Assembly (NCBI GenBank): GCA_045631465.1
Contig: JAZQUV010000015.1
Location: 1-49,827 of the forward strand
Direction of reading: 5' to 3'
DNA from: Aphodosoma sp045631465
GTDB taxonomy: Bacteria > Bacteroidota > Bacteroidia > Bacteroidales > Paludibacteraceae
DNA length: 49,827 nt
How positions within the stretch are numbered: the first letter of the stretch is position 1; every line of letters begins with the position of its first letter. The notes beneath the pieces were generated by a model. That model had not been told where the DNA came from and ran no database searches. It saw nothing but the letters and a program-made list of their open reading frames with translations. Positions 15,442 to 23,383 of this stretch are shown one piece after another. Both the position numbers and the translations under genes were made by a program.

Positions 15442-16500
15442 CTCTTCAATAATAAAAAATAAAAAGAGAAATTAGACCGAGAAGGTTGCCCCTCTCGCCT
15501 TGCGATCTACAATAGTAGAAATTAAAGAGGGAAATTAGACTTGGTCTTGCTTTGAGCTAATTTTAGATTATCTACAATAGTAGAAATTAAAAAGAGAAAT
15601 TAGACAAAAACTCTATCCATATTATTTACTCAAATCTACAATAGTAGAAATTAAAAAGGAAATTAGACTATCATTGATTGGGCTGAGCGATACTTATCTA
15701 CAATAGTAGAAATTAAAAAAGGAAATTAGATCATCGCTATAAATAGTCTGAGACAATATATCTACAATAGTAGAAATTAAAAAGAGAAATTAGACACAAC
15801 ATTCAACCCATTATGTTGTTGCGGATCTACAATAGTAGAAATTAAAAAAGAAAATTAGACGAACTCTCAATGCGCTCACAACGCCAGCATCTACAATAGT
15901 AGAAATTAAAAAGAGAAATTAGACGTTTCCGTTTTCGTGTGCAGTTGTGCAGATCTACAATAGTAGAAATTAAAAAGGAGAATTAGACCGATTCTCTGTG
16001 TCGTCGCCTATCAGCTAATCTACAATAGTAGAAATTAAAAAAGGAAATTAGACTATCCTTATCGCAGGTACTCGCGACATATCTACAATAGTAGAAATTA
16101 AAAAAGGAAATTAGACTTGCAATAAAAAGTCGTTTCATAAGTGTATCTACAATAGTAGAAATTAAAAAAGGAAATTAGACTTGCAATAAAAAGTCGTTTC
16201 ATAAGTGTATCTACAATAGTAGAAATTAAAAAAGGAAATTAGACACTATTATCTACTCTTACGTCGCCACTATCTACAATAGTAGAAATTAAAAAGGGAA
16301 ATTAGACTCCACTCATCCAAATCGGTAGTTCAATATTTATCTACAATAGTAGAAATTAAAAAAGGAAATTAGACAAAAGATACGCGTCTACACTTATATA
16401 AATCTACAATAGTAGAAATTAAAAAGAGAAATTAGACTATCAGAAGCAGACGTAATCAATGCTTATCTACAATAGTAGAAATTAAAAAGGGAAATTAGAC
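15442..16500 (-). CRISPR. Type V-A CRISPR array: 16 intact repeats, 1 degenerate terminal repeat, 16 spacers
   Basis: Transcription is on the minus strand, the same as cas12a. Repeats are 36 nt (one is 35, at 15634-15668). In the sense direction each ends in AATTTCTACTATTGTAGAT, the Cas12a crRNA handle with UCUAC/GUAGA stem, present unchanged in all 16. Repeat starts on the + strand: 15505, 15570, 15634, 15696, 15760, 15825, 15889, 15953, 16018, 16081, 16145, 16209, 16272, 16339, 16402, 16465. Spacers are 27-29 nt, one of 31 (16308-16338). Spacers 16117-16144 and 16181-16208 are identical. The leader-distal repeat at 15442-15477 keeps the first 18 nt but has five changes in the handle half that break the stem, as expected for the array's tail end. 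The first 14-17 nt of the repeats vary between units. Confidence 0.98.
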
Positions 16501-16511
16501 TTTCCATGATA

Positions 16512-16541
16512 CAAAGATACAAAAAATATTTTAATACACAA
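16512..16541 (-). promoter_or_regulatory. Promoter of the CRISPR array
   Basis: Minus strand: TTG (16541-16539), 19-bp spacer, TATCTTTG (16519-16512). Only 11 bp separate the box from the first repeat, so transcripts would start almost at the repeat. The array thus has its own promoter, 94 bp after the cas12a stop codon. Confidence 0.75.
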
Positions 16542-16634
16542 TCATTTAGATACAAATATTATTTTTTTTAATATTCTATAAAAATCCCACTAATAAGTCA
16601 AAGAACAATCTTAAAATATATAATCAATGAAAAA

Positions 16635-19600
16635 TCAAACGCAAAATTGTTGAACAAAATTGAGCCAATCTTTGTTTGTTATAGTTTTTATTTCGCCTGT
16701 TTCTTTCAATTGACGAATCAACATCAACCCTTTGCGAGCAATGTTATATGCCCCATTGGCATCGGCATCAACAGGCAACTTGCTGACCCAATTGCCATAA
16801 GCATCTTTACCTCTCGATTTTTCAGCATCACTATTATAGAAATTGCCTTGAACATCTGCCACTGGCGATATGAGATAATCCACCTCGCTGTTTGTTTTGC
16901 TATTACGCATCTGCAATGTCAATCGCAATAGACGATATAATGACTCAAAGAATTTCTTGTCATCTTGTTCTATTATCGATTGCTTAAGATTGCCATTGAT
17001 ATCAATATTGTATGTTGCAAATAGAGCCTTAAATTCTGCCGTTAAGTCCACCTCGCGACTATCAAAATGATTTTGAGCATCTGCACTACGATAGGTCTCT
17101 ATGCGTTTTCCTACCGAACATAAAGTCCATATAGTACGTGTACCCTCTGCTCGTTTATGGAATTTGTCATAATCGAAAGTAAATTCAAACCAATCTTTTT
17201 CGGCATTATAACGAATAATATCAAATTTTCCAAAGAACAATTTCGATATATCTTTGGTTTCGTAACGAGTATCTAACAAGTTTACAAAACCTGTTATCGG
17301 GTCTATCTTACTTGTGTTCCATGCTGGTATATAGTAGATGAAACCACATTGTTTACCCAATCGTTCGAACGACTCGAATTTCGATGCCCATTGATATGCA
17401 CGAAGCAAACCACCTGGTGCATTGGCATCTTTATCTTTGAACACTAAATAATTAAGTTTTTCTATTAATTGTTTTTCAAATCGTTGATACACTTGGTGTT
17501 CCACTTTAATACGACCACGCTTAAATCCACTATTGAGGTCCTCAAGCACAAGAATAGCATTATATTTTTCCATCAATTGAGCCACTTTGTGCACTACTTG
17601 ACTCAAATAACCCTCTTTTAACTCTTTAATATTCTCAATAGTTTGCCAGTCTTGGCGAGCTTTGGTTCGCTCTACATTCTTTTCCTCGAGCTTTTGATGA
17701 TAGTCAGTCACATAGTCAACGCCATTCCAATGATTGGTGATGGTGTTCATCGAATATTGTTCCACAATCTCGCCTCGCTGATTAACTACTGTAAAATATA
17801 AAAGATGGCGTTCGCCACGGTCGACCCCAATCACATGAATATCATCTGTAGTTTTAGCTATATATTCGTTAACATCTCTGTTGATATAATCATTTCCATT
17901 AGATTTAAAATTCATCGTAATAGGCACATGAAATGTAAATTTATCGTACATATAACGGCGGTCTTTCAATAAATCATATTCAAATACACTTTCCTTTTTA
18001 GGAGTATGAATATTTTTATTTTTGATAGGCACATTAGCAGGATGCGTTACATGATATTTGATACTTGACTTGCGGAAAAATATTTCGGCTTGTCCATTAA
18101 GTTTGTAAACAACATCTTTCAAGTTCGACTCATCAAACAACATTTTCCAATACATAGTATGAAGATTTGGTCGCCCCTTACTACTTTGTGAAAAATCTTT
18201 ATTATAAATTTGGAATAAATAAATCTTACCATCACGTACCAACTCATCAATATATTCACACGAAATATTACGATATGTTATTTTATAACCTTGACTTTCT
18301 ACCTCGCGATAAAAATCACTCAAATCTTTATATGTTTTTGTATCAGAAAAAACAAAATTAAATTTCTTCCAATCTTCGTGATTTTCAATAGATTGTTTGA
18401 AGAAATCTATCAAATTATGACAATCTTCAATATTAAATAAATCGCCCTTTTTATGTGTACCTCGTTGATATTTTTCTAATAATTCTTTTGATGGTTTATA
18501 TATTGGCAATCCCTTTTCCGAAAAAAATACCTTTGGCAACATTTTATTCGCACCAGGTAGTAATTTATACTCAACTTTTTGATAAAATTCGCTACCATTA
18601 GAGTGATTTCCTTCAAAAACTCTATTATGTTTTTTATCCATAATAGCGAGATAATACAATCCTTCTCGCAACAAAAGAACTGCAGTATTAGCTGTCTCTT
18701 TATTTACATCCCAACCATCTAATAATGTTGAATTCTGAAAATTCAATTTAACCTTTTCTTCCGAATAAGGCTTGCGAGTTAAATGGTTGCGTACTTTGTC
18801 ATAAAGTTTTGTCAATTCGCTTAATTCGCCATATAGACCACGCACCTCACCATAGAAGTTGAAGTCAATTTCCGCTACCGACGAGTCAATCAACAATGGT
18901 TTTACAAAGTGTTGTAGATTTTTCAATTCATCTAACAATACCTTAATTTTTGATACATTATCCTTCTCTTGCGATAGATTGCGTGTGTAGGCAATTTCGC
19001 TTGTCAAGAGCGATTTCACATCGGTATAAGCATTTGCTATAGCAGACAAATAGTCGATTGCCTGTTTTTCCTCTGTATTAATTGCTCCTAATTGGGCAAA
19101 ATAGTTTTCCATTGCTTGAGGTACACCACATGCAGCGTTAATCTCTGCTAATGAAAAATATTGTTTTTTGTACCAGTTGTTTACGTGTTCAGCATATTTT
19201 TCATCCGGCATCCTTTTACCCTTTGGATTTTTACTCATATAATCATTTTTGATAAAATGAGCAATTCTGCCATAGTCATTGAATATGCGTTGTGAAATCG
19301 TAGTCAAGTCGTCGGCTTTCAAATATATTTTTGACACATCATAAGTGTCAATGCTAATCAACAATCCTTTTAGTTTTTCAAATGTGGTCTCTTGTAGGTG
19401 CAAATAGTAGTCGTTTATTGCTTTCACCATTTCACTATCAGAACCAAATTTTTCAGGTAAAAACGAGACTGTCACTCTATCACTAAGTATTTGTTTATAG
19501 AGAATTGTAAATTTAGGCAAACGCTCTTGTCGCGACACTTGCTGATTATAAAGGTTGATATATTCGTTCAAACCTTGTATTTTTTTGACACCAACATCCT

Positions 19601-20336
19601 CTGTTCGACCTCCTATAATAGTGTTATAAATTGTAATATCTTTTTGACTCAACACTTTGCTATATGTACCGAGTTGGAAAAAGTCACAAATTGAATAACC
19701 AAATTCTTCCTCTAGGGTCTTAATATTATCAGCCAATACATCTTTCACTTTTTCGAAAACAGCAATGTTATCAATGAAGCGTGGCAAGTTTTGTGTAATC
19801 AAGCGATTGGCTATCGATGTGCTTTTTGCTTCATCCGAATACATATTCATTCTGTTTTGATTATAACCAGTGAAATATGTAGTGAAATTAGTAAATTCCG
19901 AAATCAAAATTTTATCACCCTCTGACTCTACAAAATCACCCAAATCGTTTTGTATCAACTCTTTTTTATCCAATCGTTTGAATTGGTCTTCTGCTTTGAA
20001 TGTTATCACCACAGCTTTACGCAATCTGGCTTGAATGTCCTCAAATGCTTTCTCCTGTCTGTCATCTCGTTTTGTGGTATATAGGTCATAATATTCTTGC
20101 AAAAGGTCGCGCTCATTGCCTTGCTTGTCACGTTCTGTGAATTGACAATGCGACAATGCAAATTCAATAAATTGTCTGTGATATTGGTCTATTATCTTTT
20201 TTACTAATTTATAACTTTCTGCACGATGCTCGTCTTGCTCAATAATATGTGCCATATTCTCTAAAGTATTACCTATGGGTTTTAATTCAAAACGTAATGT
20301 TTTTGAAAGAGAATAAAGATTTGTAAAATTTTTCAT
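16635..20336 (-). CDS. cas12a: Cas12a (Cpf1), type V-A CRISPR effector nuclease
   Basis: This 1233-residue protein is close in length to the Lachnospiraceae Cas12a. It processes its own pre-crRNA and cuts target DNA with one RuvC site. It starts with the family's NFTNLYSLSKTLRFELKPIG. PAM-contact lysines lie in GWDVNKETAN (about K546) and GANKMLPKVFF (K598). The crRNA-processing triad is H765 in THPAN, the Lys in NKN and the Lys in LKDRRY. RuvC residues are D839 (IGVDRGERHLLYF), E932 (LVLEDLNSGFKRGR) and D1192 (DADANGAYNIARKG). Nothing is missing, so activity and a T-rich PAM are expected from the family. A -7 box (20378-20385) lies about 42 bp upstream. The array follows on the same strand. 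No cas1, cas2 or cas4 is in the window. The gene is visibly AT-rich. Confidence 0.98.
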   Translation of the reverse strand: MKNFTNLYSLSKTLRFELKPIGNTLENMAHIIEQDEHRAESYKLVKKIIDQYHRQFIEFALSHCQFTERDKQGNERDLLQEYYDLYTTKRDDRQEKAFEDIQARLRKAVVITFKAEDQFKRLDKKELIQNDLGDFVESEGDKILISEFTNFTTYFTGYNQNRMNMYSDEAKSTSIANRLITQNLPRFIDNIAVFEKVKDVLADNIKTLEEEFGYSICDFFQLGTYSKVLSQKDITIYNTIIGGRTEDVGVKKIQGLNEYINLYNQQVSRQERLPKFTILYKQILSDRVTVSFLPEKFGSDSEMVKAINDYYLHLQETTFEKLKGLLISIDTYDVSKIYLKADDLTTISQRIFNDYGRIAHFIKNDYMSKNPKGKRMPDEKYAEHVNNWYKKQYFSLAEINAACGVPQAMENYFAQLGAINTEEKQAIDYLSAIANAYTDVKSLLTSEIAYTRNLSQEKDNVSKIKVLLDELKNLQHFVKPLLIDSSVAEIDFNFYGEVRGLYGELSELTKLYDKVRNHLTRKPYSEEKVKLNFQNSTLLDGWDVNKETANTAVLLLREGLYYLAIMDKKHNRVFEGNHSNGSEFYQKVEYKLLPGANKMLPKVFFSEKGLPIYKPSKELLEKYQRGTHKKGDLFNIEDCHNLIDFFKQSIENHEDWKKFNFVFSDTKTYKDLSDFYREVESQGYKITYRNISCEYIDELVRDGKIYLFQIYNKDFSQSSKGRPNLHTMYWKMLFDESNLKDVVYKLNGQAEIFFRKSSIKYHVTHPANVPIKNKNIHTPKKESVFEYDLLKDRRYMYDKFTFHVPITMNFKSNGNDYINRDVNEYIAKTTDDIHVIGVDRGERHLLYFTVVNQRGEIVEQYSMNTITNHWNGVDYVTDYHQKLEEKNVERTKARQDWQTIENIKELKEGYLSQVVHKVAQLMEKYNAILVLEDLNSGFKRGRIKVEHQVYQRFEKQLIEKLNYLVFKDKDANAPGGLLRAYQWASKFESFERLGKQCGFIYYIPAWNTSKIDPITGFVNLLDTRYETKDISKLFFGKFDIIRYNAEKDWFEFTFDYDKFHKRAEGTRTIWTLCSVGKRIETYRSADAQNHFDSREVDLTAEFKALFATYNIDINGNLKQSIIEQDDKKFFESLYRLLRLTLQMRNSKTNSEVDYLISPVADVQGNFYNSDAEKSRGKDAYGNWVSKLPVDADANGAYNIARKGLMLIRQLKETGEIKTITNKDWLNFVQQFCV

Positions 20337-20377
20337 AATATTGTATTTATTAGTTATTAATATTCTATTTTACGCTG

Positions 20378-20385
20378 CAAAGATA
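20378..20385 (-). promoter_or_regulatory. -7 promoter box of cas12a
   Basis: Minus-strand TATCTTTG (in TTGTATCTTTGCAG), the consensus box, 42 bp before the cas12a ATG. The -33 element is not at the usual spacing. Confidence 0.65.
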
Positions 20386-20590
20386 CAACTCCATTTTGAC
20401 AACTTATGACAAAAAGGAAAATATTTTCATATTTTCCTCGCTTTTTTTTTGTTTAATTGGACAAATGTAGTAAATTTTTTCAAGTTGCGCAAATTTCTGC
20501 AAGGGTTGCAGAAAAGAAAAATCCGCTCCAGAATTTTGGGGCGGATTGTTGTTTTATTATGCATGAACACACACTCTCATTGTGTACTAC

Positions 20591-20632
20591 CCAACAGCAA
20601 GCTTCAAGCAACCTGCAAGCAAGTAAACCTCC
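20591..20632 (+). repeat. 42-bp dispersed repeat, copy 1
   Basis: Begins CCAACAGCAAGCTTCAAGCA. Matches 37834-37875 at 38 of 42 positions, in the same orientation. Parts recur at 40770-40826. Confidence 0.85.
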
Positions 20633-20744
20633 AAAATTAGTACACACTGTGAGTGGATATTTTGGAATTAAGAACCGAAGGTCTTTGAGCCTTTGTCGAT
20701 AAAATTGCCATGCGTCGTTATTTTAATTAAGAATTGAGAATTCT

Positions 20745-20771
20745 CCAAGATTGCCAAGATTGCCAAGATTG
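20745..20771 (+). repeat. CCAAGATTG, three tandem copies
   Basis: Exact 9-bp direct repeats in the gene-free stretch. Confidence 0.9.
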
Positions 20772-20931
20772 TCACTTTGTCATTTGAAAAAAAGGGGAGT
20801 AAAAAAATAACTGAAATTTATAAATTTTTATATATATACATTATACATAAATATTATTAATAAGGTACGCGTATATATACTATAGTATAGTATTTTTCTT
20901 TTATTACAACTTTGCCATGAAAATAGGTGCT

Positions 20932-20958
20932 GGCAAAGTTGGCAAAGTTGGCAAAGTT
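20932..20958 (+). repeat. GGCAAAGTT, three tandem copies
   Basis: Exact 9-bp direct repeats, 160 bp from the CCAAGATTG repeats. Confidence 0.9.
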
Positions 20959-21078
20959 CGTGTTTATGCTTCGATGCGATAGAGTCCGATGACGAGGGCG
21001 AGCCCACGAACTAAAGGTCACTCCCGAAGGGTAGTAATTTCGGATTTGCGGTGTGTGAATGGTGTGTGATTAAAATAA

Positions 21079-21119
21079 AAAACTCCCCAAGTTCGTGCGA
21101 ACAAGGGGAGTTTGTTTTT
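21079..21119 (-). terminator. Terminator of the S9 peptidase gene
   Basis: Stem AACTCCCC / GGGGAGTT with an inner GTTCG/CGAAC stem; on the minus strand it is followed by a run of T. About 25 bp after the peptidase stop codon. Confidence 0.8.
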
Positions 21120-21142
21120 ATAGTGTGCGTCTTATTGCAAGA

Positions 21143-23230
21143 TTATTTCAACCAGCGGTCGAGCCAGTTGAAGAAACGGCGTTGCCAGAGGACGCTGTTT
21201 TGTGGTTGAAGCACCCAGTGGTTTTCGTCAGGGAAAATCAACAACTCGGCTGGTATGCCACGGAGTTTGGCAGCGTTGTAGGCACTCATGCCTTGAGATG
21301 CGAGAATACGATAGTCGGTCTCGCCATGGATAACCATAATTGGTGTGTCCCATTTGTCGACGAAATGGTGTGGTGAGTTGGCGTATGTTTCTGCGTTTTT
21401 AGCATCCCAATATGGACCACCAAGGTCCCAATTGACGAAGAACATCTCTTCGGTTTCGAGGTATTGTTGCTCGAGATTGAACATACCATCGTGGGCAATG
21501 AAGGCTTTGAAACGGCCCTCGTGGTGACCTGCCATCCAATAAACCGAATAGCCTCCGAACGATGCTCCAACGCATCCGAGACGGTCTTTGTCAACAAATG
21601 GCTCTTGCGCTACGTGGTCGATAGCCGAGAAGTAGTCGCGCATACATTGTCCGCCATAGTCTTTAGAGATGGCTTCGAGCCACTCTTGTCCGAAACCAAC
21701 GAGGCCGCGACGGTTAGGGGCTACGATGATATAGTCGTTAGATACCATGATTTGGAAATTCCAACGATAGCTCCAGAATTGACTTACAGGACTTTGTGGT
21801 CCGCCTTGGCAATAGAGGAGGGTTGGATATTTCTTAGCAGGGTCGAAGTTAGCAGGATAGATGACCCACACGAGCATCTCTTTGCCATCGGTAGTAGGCA
21901 CCCAGCGAGGCTCTACTTTGCCCATTTGGAGTTGGTCGAGGAGGTGTTTGTTTTCGAATGTGATTTGAGCTTGTTCGCCATTTTCAGGGTTGATGCTATA
22001 CACTTCGTTAGGCATCGACATAGAGTGACGCACACCGATGATTTTGTTGCCACAAAGGGCGATTTGTTCGTAATCGTGTTGACCTTCTGTGAGTTGGCGA
22101 ATCTCTTTTGTTTCGATATTGGCTTTATACACTTGAGTGCAACCATGCCAGCAACTGATGAAATAGATGTGTTTGCCTTCGGCATCCCATTGCAAAGAGT
22201 TGGCATTTTGGTCGAAATCGGCAGTGATATAAGTGCGAGTGCGAGTGGCGAGGTCGATGACAAAGAGACGATTTTTGTCGCTTTCGTAGCCATCGTGCTC
22301 CATGCTTTCCCACGCAAGTTTAGTGCCATCAGGCGAGAATGTAGGGTTGATGTCGTAGCCCATCATGTCTTTTGAGAGATTGGCAACTGTCTTACCTTCA
22401 GCCACATCGTAGAGATAGATGTCGGTGTTGGTTGACAATGCATAGGCTTGACCAGAGAGTTTTTTGCAAGTGTATGCAATGAGTTTGCCGTCGGGCGAGA
22501 AAGCCAATTGTTCGGCGCCACCAAAAGGTTTGAGTGGGCACTCAAAAGGTTCGCCTTCGATGATATCGCGCTCGTTGCTAAGAGTTTTGCCATCGTAGTC
22601 GTAGAGGAAAGGATGAGGCACGGTGGTCACCCATTCGTCCCAATGTTTGTACATAAGGTCTTCGACGATGATGCCCGAAGTTTTGTCGAGGTCAGGGTAG
22701 CGGTCGGTGGTGCGTTCGCCCCATTTCACGTTGGCAATGAGGATAACTTGTTTGCCATCAGGTGAGTAGAGGAAGTCGGAGATACCACCTTCGCGGTTAG
22801 AAATTTGGATGCGACCTGTGCCATCGGGATTCATTTCCCATAATTGCATAGAGCCTGATTGAGCCGAGAGGAAGGCGATTTTTTTGCCATCTTTCACCCA
22901 ACGCGCAGCCGATTCGCTTTTGAGAGTAGAGGTGATTTGTTGATTGTCAGAGCCATCGGCATTCATAACGAAGAGTTCGCGGTTGCTTTTGTTTTGCTCA
23001 ACGCTGTAGTAGCCAACGCCATAGAGGATTTTGGTTTGGTCGGGCGAAACTTGTACGTCGCCAAGGCGACCGAATGCCATAAGCACCTCAGGCGACACGC
23101 GTCCGTCGGTGATGGTCATCTGATGGCGACCGATGTAGTTAGGGTCGCTCGATTCGTCGATGCGAGCCGTGTTCGAGCATCCGACGAGTGCAGCAGCAAG
23201 TGCCATAATTGATAAGAATTTAATTTTCAT
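21143..23230 (-). CDS. S9-family prolyl oligopeptidase-like lipoprotein
   Basis: The 695-residue enzyme has a lipoprotein signal (MKIKFLSIMALAAALVGCSN, lipobox LVGC, Cys at residue 18). I chose this ATG over one 36 bp upstream because it gives the canonical signal. A WD40-like beta-propeller fills the middle (repeated FSPDGKLIAY-type blades). The C-terminal alpha/beta-hydrolase domain has the nucleophile in GASFGGYSVYW, the Asp in HGETDYRI and the His in DENHWVL. It cleaves peptides from the N-terminal side (acylaminoacyl- or dipeptidyl-peptidase type), probably in the periplasm. A hairpin element shared with the other S9 gene lies upstream (23285-23358). Confidence 0.92.
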   Translation of the reverse strand: MKIKFLSIMALAAALVGCSNTARIDESSDPNYIGRHQMTITDGRVSPEVLMAFGRLGDVQVSPDQTKILYGVGYYSVEQNKSNRELFVMNADGSDNQQITSTLKSESAARWVKDGKKIAFLSAQSGSMQLWEMNPDGTGRIQISNREGGISDFLYSPDGKQVILIANVKWGERTTDRYPDLDKTSGIIVEDLMYKHWDEWVTTVPHPFLYDYDGKTLSNERDIIEGEPFECPLKPFGGAEQLAFSPDGKLIAYTCKKLSGQAYALSTNTDIYLYDVAEGKTVANLSKDMMGYDINPTFSPDGTKLAWESMEHDGYESDKNRLFVIDLATRTRTYITADFDQNANSLQWDAEGKHIYFISCWHGCTQVYKANIETKEIRQLTEGQHDYEQIALCGNKIIGVRHSMSMPNEVYSINPENGEQAQITFENKHLLDQLQMGKVEPRWVPTTDGKEMLVWVIYPANFDPAKKYPTLLYCQGGPQSPVSQFWSYRWNFQIMVSNDYIIVAPNRRGLVGFGQEWLEAISKDYGGQCMRDYFSAIDHVAQEPFVDKDRLGCVGASFGGYSVYWMAGHHEGRFKAFIAHDGMFNLEQQYLETEEMFFVNWDLGGPYWDAKNAETYANSPHHFVDKWDTPIMVIHGETDYRILASQGMSAYNAAKLRGIPAELLIFPDENHWVLQPQNSVLWQRRFFNWLDRWLK

Positions 23231-23284
23231 ATTCTTGATTTTTGGATTTAAAAGACATAATGACATAAGAACATAAATTGTTTA

Positions 23285-23358
23285 TTTTGAACGCAAATTA
23301 TCATAAATTATCCATTAATTCATAGATGTAATAATTTACGATTAATTTATGATAATTT
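23285..23358. repeat. Dispersed hairpin element before S9 peptidase gene, copy A
   Basis: Perfect 16-bp inverted repeat: AAATTATCATAAATTA (23295-23310) and its complement (23343-23358) with a 32-nt loop. The first 29 bp (23285-23313) match 38649-38677 at 28 positions. Both copies lie upstream of S9 peptidase genes. Confidence 0.8.
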
Positions 23359-23383
23359 ATGTTTATAAAAAAAAGACTTTATG

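Larger units (their letters stand above)
20386..21078. other. 700-bp gene-free, repeat-rich stretch upstream of cas12a
   Basis: No credible gene: the open frames are short and repeat-derived. It holds a copy of the 42-bp dispersed repeat (20591-20632), two different triple 9-bp tandem repeats (20745-20771 and 20932-20958) and a very AT-rich core (about 20811-20915). This looks like a boundary of the inserted defence island. Confidence 0.65.

Noticed and set aside
15442..15477. Possible tracrRNA anti-repeat or separate guide-like RNA at the far end of the array
   Set aside because: It lies in the same orientation and register as the repeats, with one normal spacer before it. Type V-A needs no tracrRNA. 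A degenerate terminal repeat explains it.
20449..20702. Two overlapping short frames upstream of cas12a as a possible anti-CRISPR or accessory gene
   Set aside because: They run through the dispersed 42-bp repeat, have no promoter or recognisable domain, and each frame is about 60-80 codons of mixed composition.
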